Assembly: GCA_022791975.1 (NCBI GenBank)
Contig: JAAWAC010000004.1
Span: 1 to 58,614 of the forward strand
Reading direction: 5' to 3'
Origin: Lachnospiraceae bacterium
Lineage (GTDB): Bacteria; Bacillota; Clostridia; Lachnospirales; Lachnospiraceae
Length of the DNA stretch: 58,614 nucleotides
Of this stretch, positions 25,173-36,469 are shown in pieces (the first letter of the stretch is position 1; every line of letters begins with the position of its first letter). The position numbers and the translations under genes were made by a program. The notes under the pieces were generated by a model. That model saw only the letters and a program-made list of their open reading frames with translations. It had not been told where the DNA came from and searched no databases.

Positions 25173-25850
25173 TTACAGCTCGGCCTTTGCCTGCTGTTTT
25201 TCTTTGTAATGATGCTTTTCCTCCAGCATCATATCCTTTACCTTCATCAGACGAATCTGGGTACTTCTCTCATTTTCGTCAAGCTTCATGGTAATATACT
25301 TGATATTGCGCTGAGCCTCAGGAATGATCACGTGCTCCAGAGCATTTACACGGCGGCGGGTCTTTTCGATCTCGCTGGCCATCAGCTGGCACGCCTTCTC
25401 CCGCTCTGCCAGGAGCAGCATATCCGGCAAAATATCTGCCAGAGATTTTACCGCATCATCCAAATCACTGGATGTAAAGGCAAAGCCATAGGAATAAATA
25501 TCATTGCTGTCCGCTGTCCGGGTCTTGTACTCAAACACCGGAATGTCTACACTCATCACGTTTTTGGTGGAGGCTTCCAGATACACCTCCTGCTTGGGGG
25601 CCATCAAAGCCACCCGCAGAATCTCCTCCGACATCCCCGCCTTGGCAATAACAAAATTCTTGTTGGCAGATTTGATGCCGGCCTCCACTTTCTCACGAAG
25701 AGCCATGTTTTCACGGACCATCTCAAGGAACTGACGCATGAGCTCGTCACGCTTATCCTTCAGAAGCTTATGTCCCCGGGTTGCAGTGACCAATTTTTTC
25801 TTCTGTTTGGTCAGCTCCATTCGGGTTGGAGTTACCTGGGTAGATGCCAA
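25173..25850 (-). CDS. ntpD: V-type ATPase subunit D (central stalk)
   Basis: Rotor shaft that couples ATP hydrolysis in the A3B3 head to the membrane ring. The 225-residue protein is almost wholly helical, with the family's TPTRMELTKQKKKL start, GHKLLKDKRDELMRQF and the C-terminal region LEHVIIPEAQRNIKYI. The start is a TTG placed after GGAGGTGAT. Last gene of the operon, 13 bases after ntpB, followed by a terminator. Letters follow the Enterococcus hirae ntp scheme. Confidence 0.95.
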   Translation of the reverse strand: MASTQVTPTRMELTKQKKKLVTATRGHKLLKDKRDELMRQFLEMVRENMALREKVEAGIKSANKNFVIAKAGMSEEILRVALMAPKQEVYLEASTKNVMSVDIPVFEYKTRTADSNDIYSYGFAFTSSDLDDAVKSLADILPDMLLLAEREKACQLMASEIEKTRRRVNALEHVIIPEAQRNIKYITMKLDENERSTQIRLMKVKDMMLEEKHHYKEKQQAKAEL

Positions 25851-25863
25851 TCAAATCACCTCC

Positions 25864-27237
25864 CTAGAATTTTCCATAGTACTGATCCAAATATTTATCA
25901 TCAATACGTTTCAGCTCGCTCCTGGGCAGGATAGACAAAAGCTTCCAGCCAATGTTTAAGGTCTCGTCAATATCCCGGTTTGCCAGATATCCCTGGGATA
26001 CATACTCTTTCTCAAAAGCATCCGCAAACTTGGCATAAATCAGGTCAATGTCAGAAAGAGCCGCCTCACCTAAGATCACCATCAGCTCCTTCGCCTCTTT
26101 TCCACGGGAATAAGCAGCAAAAAGCTGGTTCATGGTATTGGAGTGATCCGCACGGGTCTTTCCATCGCCAATACCCTTATCCTTCAGACGGGACAGGGAA
26201 GGCAGTACGTCAATGGGCGGTGTCACACCCTTACTGTAAAGCTCACGGCTTAAGATTACCTGTCCCTCCGTAATGTAACCAGTCAAGTCAGGAATGGGAT
26301 GGGTCTTATCTCCCTCGGGCATGGTCAGAATAGGAATCATGGTGATACTTCCCTCTTTGCCCTTCTGGCGGCCAGCGCGCTCATACATGGTGGCCAGGTC
26401 CGTATACAGATAGCCCGGATAGCCACGGCGTCCCGGAACCTCCTTACGAGCTGCGGATACCTCACGGAGAGCATCCGCATAGTTGGTAATATCTGTCAGG
26501 ATAACCAGCACGTGCATCCCCTGCTCAAAAGCAAGATACTCCGCGGCAGTCAGCGCCATACGTGGTGTGGCAATACGCTCTACGGCCGGGTCGTTCGCCA
26601 GATTGATAAAGAGAACGGTACGGTCAATAGCGCCTGTCTCCTTAAAGCTATTGATAAAGAAGTTGGACTCCTCAAAGGTAATACCCATAGCAGCAAATAC
26701 CACGGCGAAGGACTCATCCTTTCCCCGAACCTTTGCCTGTCTTGCAATCTGGGCCCCCAGCTGTGCATGGGGCAGACCAGAAGCGGAGAAGATAGGAAGC
26801 TTCTGTCCACGTACCAGGGTATTCAGACCATCGATGGCAGAGATACCTGTCTGGATAAACTCATTGGGGTAATCACGGGCAGCCGGATTCATAGGCAGAC
26901 CGTTGATGTCCCGGCGCTCGTCGGGCAGAATCTCTGGTCCCTTGTCAATGGGGCGTCCCATACCGTCAAATACACGGCCCAGCATATCAGCAGATACACC
27001 CAGCTCCAGGGTTCTCCCCAGGAACCGCACCTTACTGTTGGACAGATTGATACCGGTAGCACTCTCGTACAGCTGTACCAGAGCGTTGGTTCCATCAATC
27101 TCCAGAACCTTGCACCGGCGGGTCTCGCCGCTGGCCAGCTCAATCTCACCGATCTCATCATAGGTTACATTTTCAACACCCTGAACCAGCATCAGCGGGC
27201 CGGCAACTTCTTGTATTGTTCTATATTCCTTTGGCAT
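25864..27237 (-). CDS. ntpB: V-type ATPase subunit B (non-catalytic nucleotide-binding)
   Basis: Regulatory subunit alternating with A in the soluble head. The 457-residue protein has the beta-barrel start [12 protein letters not shown], and where catalytic subunits have a P-loop it has [14 protein letters not shown], the hallmark of B subunits. Also seen are [10 protein letters not shown] and the conserved [12 protein letters not shown]. Its ATG follows the ntpA stop with no gap (TAAATG), giving tight coupling that suits 3:3 stoichiometry. Confidence 0.96.
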   Translation of the reverse strand: MPKEYRTIQEVAGPLMLVQGVENVTYDEIGEIELASGETRRCKVLEIDGTNALVQLYESATGINLSNSKVRFLGRTLELGVSADMLGRVFDGMGRPIDKGPEILPDERRDINGLPMNPAARDYPNEFIQTGISAIDGLNTLVRGQKLPIFSASGLPHAQLGAQIARQAKVRGKDESFAVVFAAMGITFEESNFFINSFKETGAIDRTVLFINLANDPAVERIATPRMALTAAEYLAFEQGMHVLVILTDITNYADALREVSAARKEVPGRRGYPGYLYTDLATMYERAGRQKGKEGSITMIPILTMPEGDKTHPIPDLTGYITEGQVILSRELYSKGVTPPIDVLPSLSRLKDKGIGDGKTRADHSNTMNQLFAAYSRGKEAKELMVILGEAALSDIDLIYAKFADAFEKEYVSQGYLANRDIDETLNIGWKLLSILPRSELKRIDDKYLDQYYGKF

Positions 27238-29004
27238 TTAGAAGTCCTCCTTCCCAAGCAAATTAGCAATCTCTGCTGCAAGCTCCTTGCTGATAGTATC
27301 ATATTCTTTCTGAATGTCCTCATTCAGCGTATATTTATAACGACCAATCCGCTCCCGGACTTCCATCTTAATCAATCCGTTCACATCCACGCCCTTATCC
27401 AGCGCTTCCACACCATCTTCATAGAATTTCAGCACCAGCTTCATCATCAGATACTGCTTTTCCAGAGAAGTATAGGTATCCACCTCGTGGAAGGAGTTCT
27501 GATGCAGGAAGTCCTCTCGGATGGAGCGGGCGGCCTCCATCTTCAGACGATCCGGTGCGGAAAGTGCATCCATACCTACCATCTGCACGATCTCATTCAG
27601 CTCTGCCTCCTCCTGGAGAAGTGACATCAGCTTCTGACGCAGTTCCATCCAGTCCTTAGCCACATTCTCATTGAACCAATTTGCCATATCATCCACATAG
27701 AGGGAATAGCTGGTCAGCCAGTTAATGGCCGGGAAATGGCGTTTGTAAGCCAGGGCGGAATCCAGTCCCCAGTATACCTTTACGATACGAAGGGTTGCCT
27801 GAGATACAGGCTCGGAAATATCTCCACCTGGCGGGGATACAGCTCCGATTACGGAGAGAGCTCCGATTCTCTGGTCCTTTCCAAGGGATACCACACGTCC
27901 TGCACGCTCATAGAACTGTGCCAGACGGGAACCCAGGTATGCGGGATATCCCTCCTCACCAGGCATCTCCTCCAGACGTCCGGACATCTCACGAAGAGCC
28001 TCGGCCCAACGGGAAGTGGAGTCTGCCATCAATGCTACGGAGTAACCCATATCACGGAAATACTCCGCAATGGTAATACCTGTATAAATAGATGCCTCAC
28101 GAGCCGCAACGGGCATGTCAGAGGTATTGGCAATCAGTACGGTACGCTCCATCAGAGAACGGCCGGTCTTCGGGTCCTTCAATTCCGGGAACTCGTTCAA
28201 CACGTCCGTCATCTCATTTCCACGCTCGCCGCAGCCGATATAAACTACGATGTCTGCCTCCGCCCATTTTGCCAACTGATGCTGGATAACCGTCTTACCA
28301 GAACCAAAAGGTCCAGGTACGGCGGCCACGCCACCCTTGGCAATGGGGAAGAGTCCATCTACTACACGCTGGCCGGTGATAAGAGGCATCTCTGGAGGCA
28401 GCTTTTCCAGGTAGGGGCGGCCTTTACGTACAGGCCAGCGCTGCATCATGGTCAGCTCTTTATCCCCATTTTCCGTGGTGACAACGGCTACCACTTCTTC
28501 CACCGTAAATTCGCCGGCTTTGATTTCCTTCACCGTACCGGTAGTTCCCACAGGGACCATAATCTTCTGTACCACGGATTCTGTCTCCTGTACGGTTCCC
28601 AGCACATCTCCAGGCTCCACCTGATCCCCTGCCTTGGCTACAGGTACAAAATTCCATTTAATGTCCCGCTTTAGGGAAGGAACCTCCACACCACGCTTTA
28701 AGTTGTTACCTGACAGCTTCATAATGTCATCCAGCGGTCGCTGAATTCCATCATAGATGCTGCTGATAAGGCCCGGTCCCAGTTCTACGGACATGGGCAC
28801 GTTCATAGATTCTACTGGTTCCCCAGGTCCAAGGCCGGCCGTCTCCTCATATACCTGAACAGACGCCTCGTCCCCATGCATCTCTATGATCTCGCCGATC
28901 AAGCGCTGATTGCTGACGCGAACCACGTCGAACATGTTCGCATCTCGCATTCCGCTTGCGATGACCAGCGGTCCTGCTACTTTCTTAATCGTTCCAATAC
29001 TCAT
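27238..29004 (-). CDS. ntpA: V-type ATPase catalytic subunit A
   Basis: Catalytic ATPase subunit of the soluble head. The 588-residue protein has the N-terminal barrel, the non-homologous insert that distinguishes A subunits from F-type beta (about 110-190), the P-loop GPFGSGKT (231-238), the GERGNEM motif with the catalytic Glu and the SRWAEALRE region. Length is normal for the family. It starts 27 bases after ntpG. Confidence 0.97.
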   Translation of the reverse strand: MSIGTIKKVAGPLVIASGMRDANMFDVVRVSNQRLIGEIIEMHGDEASVQVYEETAGLGPGEPVESMNVPMSVELGPGLISSIYDGIQRPLDDIMKLSGNNLKRGVEVPSLKRDIKWNFVPVAKAGDQVEPGDVLGTVQETESVVQKIMVPVGTTGTVKEIKAGEFTVEEVVAVVTTENGDKELTMMQRWPVRKGRPYLEKLPPEMPLITGQRVVDGLFPIAKGGVAAVPGPFGSGKTVIQHQLAKWAEADIVVYIGCGERGNEMTDVLNEFPELKDPKTGRSLMERTVLIANTSDMPVAAREASIYTGITIAEYFRDMGYSVALMADSTSRWAEALREMSGRLEEMPGEEGYPAYLGSRLAQFYERAGRVVSLGKDQRIGALSVIGAVSPPGGDISEPVSQATLRIVKVYWGLDSALAYKRHFPAINWLTSYSLYVDDMANWFNENVAKDWMELRQKLMSLLQEEAELNEIVQMVGMDALSAPDRLKMEAARSIREDFLHQNSFHEVDTYTSLEKQYLMMKLVLKFYEDGVEALDKGVDVNGLIKMEVRERIGRYKYTLNEDIQKEYDTISKELAAEIANLLGKEDF

Positions 29005-29031
29005 TTGGACGAATCACCCACTTTCCATTTT

Positions 29032-29349
29032 CTAATTGCTAAAGAGAATATCAGAGCCAACGGCCTGCTCCACAGACTTCTTAACGCCCTCCACGCCCTT
29101 TCCTGTGTTCCCGTACACGCCGGGGATCAGGATAATGGCCGGAAGTCTCTGCTCTTTGAATTTCTCTATCTCATGTTCCATCTGCGCTGCCAGATTTTCG
29201 GTAATATAGATTACCGCATATTCATTGCTGGCCAGCCGATGCAGCTCCTTTGTGGCCTCTGCCGGGTCTGTCACAGAAAATGTATCAAGACCCAGTGTGG
29301 CGAAGCCGTAAATGCTGTCATAATCTCCAACCACTGCCATCTTATACAT
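29032..29349 (-). CDS. ntpG: V-type ATPase subunit F (NtpG)
   Basis: Small central-stalk subunit of 105 residues with a Rossmann-like fold: MAVVGDYDSIYGFATLG, YAVIYITENLA and PAIILIPG. It binds subunit D and affects coupling. Its start overlaps the end of ntpC by eight bases. The name NtpG follows Enterococcus hirae; other schemes call it AtpF or NtpF. Confidence 0.93.
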   Translation of the reverse strand: MYKMAVVGDYDSIYGFATLGLDTFSVTDPAEATKELHRLASNEYAVIYITENLAAQMEHEIEKFKEQRLPAIILIPGVYGNTGKGVEGVKKSVEQAVGSDILFSN

Positions 29350-30313
29350 ACATTTCCCTTACCCTTTCCCGGATCGAATCATCCGACAGGCCATTGAGCT
29401 TCCCGGACAGGATAATTCTTACCGTTTTAATTTCATTTTCCCTGGCCAGAGCATATGCCACAACCGGCCCAACGGAAAAGGAATTATATTTCTGGGGACG
29501 TATGGTCTTGATGATCATATTATCACACCAGCGCTCAAAGGCAGACGGAGATTCCGCCAGGGCGTCTGCGCCCTCCGCATAGTCTGTACCGCCCAGGTAT
29601 TCCCGGACCGCATCCATGCCACTCATGGCCGCATGAACCAGAGCATCCACGCTGAGAGAATCACACTCCGCCATTGCCCGTTTCATAAATTCTATGTTCT
29701 TTGCGGTTTTCATCGCACGCACAGCAATCTTGATATCTGCCACAGCCACCGTGGACTCCGCATACTTCCGGATGATGTCGCTCTTCGCCGCTTTTCCGGC
29801 CTCATGAATGGCATCCAGACAGGCTCTGTCAACAATGATATCGCAGAGCTGCCCGTCCCTGGTGTGGAGCAGTGTATCAAAGGCCTCCGCGGCCGCCTGA
29901 GACATCATAGCTGGCAGTCCGGAAAAATCCCGCTCCTTCACCCGCTCCAGCAGCTCCTCTGCGGAGGGGACGGTATCCTTATAATAGATATTGGCAGGAC
30001 TCTCCCCCGTACAGGCTTCCTTGATAGCTGCTTTCAGGTTGTGAAACAGGTTGGGATAATCCAGCACCCGAAACACACTCATATCCGATACCAGCTCCCG
30101 AACAGTCTCCCAGGTCTTTTCCCTCTCTCTGGCCAATATCATCTCCGCATTGGCAGGCGTATCCGCATCCCCCCAGCCCTTTTCCGCCAGAAACTGCAAG
30201 CAGTTATCATAGGTCTTACAGGCTATCAGCTGGTCGATGGTCGCCCCGGAAAACAAGGCGTTTTCCTTGGCACGGATTCTGGCAACCGCATAGGTATATT
30301 GCAAATCAGACAT
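29342..30313 (-). CDS. ntpC: V-type ATPase subunit C (d-type, ring adaptor)
   Basis: Links the central stalk to the membrane rotor ring. The 323-residue helical protein begins YTYAVARIRAKENALFS and contains the three-fold repeated helical pattern of the AtpC/NtpC family, with YLGGTDYAEGADAL and IIKTIRPQKYNSFSVGPVVAY near the end. It follows ntpE by 28 bases and overlaps the start of ntpG. Confidence 0.93.
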   Translation of the reverse strand: MSDLQYTYAVARIRAKENALFSGATIDQLIACKTYDNCLQFLAEKGWGDADTPANAEMILAREREKTWETVRELVSDMSVFRVLDYPNLFHNLKAAIKEACTGESPANIYYKDTVPSAEELLERVKERDFSGLPAMMSQAAAEAFDTLLHTRDGQLCDIIVDRACLDAIHEAGKAAKSDIIRKYAESTVAVADIKIAVRAMKTAKNIEFMKRAMAECDSLSVDALVHAAMSGMDAVREYLGGTDYAEGADALAESPSAFERWCDNMIIKTIRPQKYNSFSVGPVVAYALARENEIKTVRIILSGKLNGLSDDSIRERVREMYV

Positions 30314-30341
30314 GTTACTTCCTCCTTAACTGCGGTTTGCT

Positions 30342-30935
30342 TTATGAAAACACCTTTTGATGAATAATATCCTGCAGACGGTCCCTCTGGGTGTTAAACA
30401 GCGCCCGGAAGGTACAATTTTCCTCTACGCCGCCATATACCAAAATAAATCCGTTTTCGATTTGTCTGCTCTCTTTTGCCAGCTTTAAAAGGCCGCCCTT
30501 TTTCTTGGCGATGGCCTCGATCTCCTCCTGGAAATCCTTGGGCATCCCCTCCAGGTCTGCCTTTGAAAAGTAGATGTCTCCCTGGCCCGGCTGCACATAC
30601 TTCTCCAACATCCTGCGAAGCATATCATAGTAAGCCTTTTCGTCCAGCTTCTTAAGGGACCCATAAGCCTTATCCAGCACCTCTGAGATAACCTCCTGCT
30701 TTGCCTGCAGGATGGCCGTCCTTCTCTGCAAATCTGCAGAGGACTTTATCCGCTCCAGATAGGTGGATACATCCGCCTGGGACTTGCGGGAGATTTCCTC
30801 CTTGTGCTTCTTGGCATCTGCCGCCGCAGCCTCTGCGATCTTTGCCGCCTCCGCCTGCGCCTGGCTTATCATGCCGTTGGCTGATTCCGTGGCCTCATCT
30901 ACAATCTGGCTAATCATTTTTTCCAATCCAGTCAT
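30342..30935 (-). CDS. ntpE: V-type ATPase subunit E (peripheral stalk)
   Basis: One half of the heterodimeric stator stalk. The 197-residue protein has a long Ala-rich N-terminal helix (about 1-90) that coils with the G-type subunit and a C-terminal globular domain with ENGFILVYGGVEENCTF, which binds the head. It lies 54 bases after ntpK. Confidence 0.93.
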   Translation of the reverse strand: MTGLEKMISQIVDEATESANGMISQAQAEAAKIAEAAAADAKKHKEEISRKSQADVSTYLERIKSSADLQRRTAILQAKQEVISEVLDKAYGSLKKLDEKAYYDMLRRMLEKYVQPGQGDIYFSKADLEGMPKDFQEEIEAIAKKKGGLLKLAKESRQIENGFILVYGGVEENCTFRALFNTQRDRLQDIIHQKVFS

Positions 30936-30989
30936 AAATCAGCTCTCCTTATTGTTTTTGCGGGTTTCTATCCTTATTGCTTTTTGCTA

Positions 30990-33493
<2,504 letters not shown>

Positions 33494-33568
33494 ATACATC
33501 CCTCCTTTCTAAGCTTCCTCTTTCTCTCCCGCAGGCTACCCCTGCAGGCGCCCCTTAGGGACCTTTTC

Positions 33569-33877
33569 TCAGACCAGTTCAGAGATAATGGCTTTGATTG
33601 CTGCCCCCTCCTTCTGCTCTGCAAGAGCCTTGAGAGCTGCTATTTCCTTTTCGGCCGCCTTGAGAGACGCATCCATCGTCTCCTGACCCTTGGCCTTGGC
33701 CTGCTCCATAGCTACATCTGCCTGGGCCTGTGCTTCCTTTTTGGCTGCTTCTCGGGCTGTCTCTGCCTCCTCCTTTGCTTTCGCAAGGATTGCGTCACAC
33801 TGGCCTTTAGCGTCCTGAAGCTTCTGCTCTGCCTGCTCTTCCGCCTCCTTTACCGCGCGGAGTGTTTCCTGTACCAC
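33569..33877 (-). CDS. ntpF: V-type ATPase G/H-type peripheral stalk subunit
   Basis: The 102-residue protein is one Ala/Glu/Lys-rich helix, as expected for the G-type subunit (NtpF in E. hirae, AhaH in archaea) that pairs with subunit E in the stator stalk. Gene order, directly before ntpI, is the usual place. The start is a GTG following AGGTGGTGAT. First gene of the operon, preceded by a leader of about 200 bases and two promoter candidates. Confidence 0.88.
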   Translation of the reverse strand: MVQETLRAVKEAEEQAEQKLQDAKGQCDAILAKAKEEAETAREAAKKEAQAQADVAMEQAKAKGQETMDASLKAAEKEIAALKALAEQKEGAAIKAIISELV

Positions 33878-34078
33878 CTTATCACCACCTACTTTTTAAT
33901 ATTCGCACTTCCGGAACATCCCCATGGCCACAGACTCCCCCAACAGGACAATTTCCTTTGGACCCCAGTCTGTAAAACTTTAGGGTCTCCGTATAATACA
34001 GAATGTCGGAAATAGTGCGTTTTCACCTCAGATGCTCGGTGTATCCTCTCAACCCTTTCAAAAATGCTCGCACAATAA

Positions 34079-34107
34079 ATTTTACTATTTTACGCGCTGT
34101 AAGTCAA
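34079..34107 (-). promoter_or_regulatory. V-ATPase operon promoter, proximal
   Basis: TTGACT (34102-34107), 17 bases, TAAAAT (34079-34084) on the minus strand. The start point near 34072 would leave a leader of about 195 bases before ntpF, holding an imperfect hairpin (GGAGACCC with GGGGTCC). No known riboswitch signature was found in it. Confidence 0.7.
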
Positions 34108-34138
34108 TTTTATTCTCCACATTTCATATTTTTTTAAC

Positions 34139-34199
34139 AAACCCATCCAGAAAAAAGCCTCCCAAAAAATTCTTCCTCTTTAGCAAAACCCATCCAGAA
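34139..34199 (+). repeat. Two direct repeats AAACCCATCCAGAA
   Basis: Identical 14-base copies at 34139-34152 and 34186-34199, spacing 47 bases start to start, between the two V-ATPase promoters. A third copy differing only in the second last base (AAACCCATCCAGGA, 36445-36458) lies just before the UroD-like gene at 36470. A binding site for a shared regulator is possible. Confidence 0.6.
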
Positions 34200-34303
34200 T
34201 ATATGTTTGTATTTCGTGGAACTCTCTCTAAAAAAGTAGATATGTTGCGCGCCGGGTTTTTCTCTAAAAATACGGTATGTAATACCCCTCACACCTATCC
34301 CTA

Positions 34304-34332
34304 AGTATAGCAAGTTCTTTCTGTAACTTCAA
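34304..34332 (-). promoter_or_regulatory. V-ATPase operon promoter, distal
   Basis: TTGAAG (34327-34332), 17 bases and an extended -10 TGC-TATACT (34304-34309) on the minus strand. It reads through the repeated elements at 34139-34199 before reaching the proximal promoter. Confidence 0.6.
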
Positions 34333-34449
34333 GAATTTTTTCGCAGAGAATGGGCCATACATGTAAGCCCTTTCCTACACTTTGTATTAATTTAGGCATT
34401 TCAGCCGAAAAAATCTATTTTTCCCATCTTTCTGATGCCTTTTTATTCT

Positions 34450-35493
34450 CTACAGCCGACGATATTTTTTTGCTGCCTGGAAATATGCCTCCACATTTTC
34501 CATAGGTACATCCGGTCCGATGCCATTGGAAGGGGAAATAATGTATCTCCCGTGAGCTCCTAAAATGTTTCGTACCTGACGGACATTCTCCTGGATCTCC
34601 TGCGGGGAGAGAAAGGGCAAAACCTTCTGGTTGCAGATTCCTCCAAAAAAGCTCAGTCTGTCCCCATAGTCCCTGGCCAGCTGCTGTAAATCCATCACAT
34701 TAGGCTGAACCGGATTTAAAACGGATACACCGATTTCTATGAGATCCTCAATAATCTGCGTAATATTTCCACAGCTGTGATGGATAATGGGGAGCCCTGC
34801 GTTTCTATAGACAGCATGAATCTTAGCCAGCCTTGGCTTTATAAACCTTCGCCACATATCTGGTGACATAATCATTCCCGTCTGGCTGCCATAGTCATCC
34901 ACAGTCCGTCCGCAGTTTACCCCGATGGAAATATAACGCTTGGCCAGCTCCACGTGGAAATCCGTGATCCTGTCCAAAAGCTGGGTCAATAGTTCCTCCT
35001 CCTCATAAAAATCCATCAATACATTCTCAAATCCCCGCAGAATATAAGCCCGTTCAAAAAGGCAACAAAAGTGATAAGAAGTGACAATATATCTTTTTCC
35101 ATATTCCTTTACCAGGCCTTCAGCATAATCTAAATAGCCAGGAGCATAGGGGTCCGGAAATTCATATTTTTCATAATCCTCCCAGTTCTCAATGGGATGA
35201 TTGCAGTAAAAGAGATCCTGAGAGGTATCCCATTTGCAGCCCCATTCGTCATAGACGTAAGCTTCCCCGTGAAAATCCTTTGTTTTCATTTTCAGCACGG
35301 CTCCATTCATATATGCATACAACACATGATTCTCAAAAAAGGGAAGTAGCTCCAGATCACTGACCCTGGAAATCCCCTTGCCATTCAAAAAGTGTTTGAG
35401 TCCTCTTCCCGAAAAATCACACTGCACCGGCAGCATATCAATGTCCTGTCCAAATGCGCATCTTGTAAAGCGCTCCCGCTCACTTAATCCCAT
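34450..35493 (-). CDS. UroD-superfamily protein (MtaA/CmuA-like), incomplete zinc motif
   Basis: A 347-residue TIM-barrel protein of the uroporphyrinogen decarboxylase superfamily. It lacks the RQAGR motif of haem-pathway UroD, so it is placed with the methylcobamide:thiol methyltransferase-like branch. His239 and Cys241 (HHSCGN) match two zinc ligands, but the third, a distal Cys, is replaced in SPSNGIGPDVP. Function is unknown; methyl transfer or another small-molecule reaction is inferred from family. AAGGAGG places the start at 35493, which lies inside the end of the regulator gene (14-base overlap), so the two are coupled. It is one of three such proteins in this locus. Confidence 0.75.
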   Translation of the reverse strand: MGLSERERFTRCAFGQDIDMLPVQCDFSGRGLKHFLNGKGISRVSDLELLPFFENHVLYAYMNGAVLKMKTKDFHGEAYVYDEWGCKWDTSQDLFYCNHPIENWEDYEKYEFPDPYAPGYLDYAEGLVKEYGKRYIVTSYHFCCLFERAYILRGFENVLMDFYEEEELLTQLLDRITDFHVELAKRYISIGVNCGRTVDDYGSQTGMIMSPDMWRRFIKPRLAKIHAVYRNAGLPIIHHSCGNITQIIEDLIEIGVSVLNPVQPNVMDLQQLARDYGDRLSFFGGICNQKVLPFLSPQEIQENVRQVRNILGAHGRYIISPSNGIGPDVPMENVEAYFQAAKKYRRL

Positions 35494-36238
35494 ACAAATC
35501 CTCCTTAGCATAGTTTTCCCTTAACTGATCATCTGCATTTCGAATATGTTTCTCCATCGCCTCCTTTGCTCCCCTTTCATCGCCTAATTCTATGGCATGA
35601 ATCACTCCTTCATGAAACTCCACAGCCCGATCTCCCATCTCCCAGGTAAATATCTCCCTGTTATATCTCAACAGAGTCTCAGCCAAAGCTTCCAACATAT
35701 TTGATAAAAATACGTTTTGCGCTCCCTTTGCAATCAACCGATGAACCTGAAAATCACATGCTACAATTTTTTGTCGATCCCCACAGGCAATCAACTGCCT
35801 AAGCTCTTGATTTGCCTTTCTCATGGCCTCAATCTGCTCTTTTCCTGCCCTTCTCGCTGCCAGTCCCGCTGTCTGCTCCTCCAAGGCCAGCCGGGCTTCA
35901 TTCAGCTCCATCCATTCAAAGCTCTCAATAATATAGCCAATATGAAACATCCTGGCAGCGCGTACAGGAACATGGGTGAGATACGTACCGCTCCCCACCC
36001 TCTTTTCCACCACCTCCATGGATTGCAGAACCCGCAATGCCTCTCTTACAGAAGCTCTGCTCACCCCAAACATTTCCGCAAAGTCTCTTTCTGTGGGCAT
36101 CAATTCTCCTGGCTGGTATACCTGATCTTCTATCAGCTGCAAGATCCGCTTTCCCACTTCCTCTGACACGGAAACATGTTTGATTTTTGTAACCTCTGGG
36201 TTTTTTCCTTCTGTTTTATTTTCTATTTTATTTTCCAT
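35480..36238 (-). CDS. FadR-subfamily GntR transcriptional regulator
   Basis: A 252-residue DNA-binding protein: winged helix (about 25-95) with PGELMPTERDFAEMFGVSRA and SVREALRVLQ, then an all-helical FCD ligand domain that usually binds a carboxylate through a metal held by Asp/His residues (CDFQVHRLI is such a site). The first ~15 residues are Lys/Asn-rich and poorly conserved; the start at 36238 is the least certain point. It is transcribed from its own divergent promoter (36324-36352), whose start point falls in the TGTCAG-rich sequence at 36293-36319, so autoregulation is likely. Confidence 0.9.
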   Translation of the reverse strand: MENKIENKTEGKNPEVTKIKHVSVSEEVGKRILQLIEDQVYQPGELMPTERDFAEMFGVSRASVREALRVLQSMEVVEKRVGSGTYLTHVPVRAARMFHIGYIIESFEWMELNEARLALEEQTAGLAARRAGKEQIEAMRKANQELRQLIACGDRQKIVACDFQVHRLIAKGAQNVFLSNMLEALAETLLRYNREIFTWEMGDRAVEFHEGVIHAIELGDERGAKEAMEKHIRNADDQLRENYAKEDLYGIK

Positions 36239-36292
36239 ATTTGCAATTTTCCACCTTCTCCCCTTGCTATTTTCTTTTTTGGGTTTTATAGA

Positions 36293-36319
36293 TGTCAGGT
36301 TGTCAGGCCAATCAGACAC
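36293..36319. promoter_or_regulatory. GntR operator candidate, left
   Basis: TGTCAGG occurs twice eight bases apart (36293-36299, 36301-36307) and CAGACA follows at 36313-36318. It overlaps the start point of the leftward promoter. The TNGTC-x-GACNA style is known for FadR-type regulators. Confidence 0.6.
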
Positions 36320-36323
36320 TGCT

Positions 36324-36352
36324 ACTTTAACACGCCTTAAATATTCTGTCAA
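36324..36352 (-). promoter_or_regulatory. Promoter of the leftward regulator-UroD-like unit
   Basis: TTGACA (36347-36352), 17 bases, TAAAGT (36324-36329) on the minus strand; the expected start near 36317 lies within the operator candidate. Confidence 0.8.
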
Positions 36353-36377
36353 TAATCAATTTTATTCTATAAATGAA

Positions 36378-36406
36378 TTGACAATTCATCTTCCCTATGA
36401 TAACAT
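36378..36406 (+). promoter_or_regulatory. Promoter of the rightward UroD-like/TRAP unit
   Basis: TTGACA (36378-36383), 17 bases, TAACAT (36401-36406) on the plus strand; the expected start near 36413 lies within the operator candidate 36411-36427. Confidence 0.8.
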
Positions 36407-36410
36407 CAGA

Positions 36411-36427
36411 ATGTCAGACAACCTGAT
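36411..36427. promoter_or_regulatory. GntR operator candidate, right
   Basis: Holds the perfect palindrome TGTC-A-GACA (36413-36421) continued as ACCTGA. CAGACAACCTGA is, apart from one base, the reverse complement of TCAGGTTGTCAG in the left site. It covers the start of the rightward promoter, so it is a repressor-type position. Confidence 0.6.
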
Positions 36428-36469
36428 AAACAGATCTATTCTAAAAACCCATCCAGGAAAGGAGAAGTC

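Larger units (their letters stand above)
33878..34449. other. 572-base regulatory region before the V-ATPase operon
   Basis: No reading frame. It holds two minus-strand promoters, two copies of AAACCCATCCAGAA (34139-34152, 34186-34199) placed between them, and two T-rich TCTCTAAAAA stretches about 40 bases apart. No clear terminator for the leftward UroD-like gene ending at 34450 was found, so read-through from that gene into ntp is possible. Confidence 0.6.

Noticed and set aside
26299..27624. 441-residue plus-strand open frame across ntpB and ntpA
   Set aside because: It lies entirely antisense to two highly conserved V-ATPase genes, has no ribosome binding site or recognisable domain, and follows the codon shadow of the real frames.
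33878..34079. Riboswitch or T-box in the V-ATPase leader
   Set aside because: Only an imperfect hairpin is present; no T-box GGTGG sequence, terminator/antiterminator pair or known aptamer core could be recognised.
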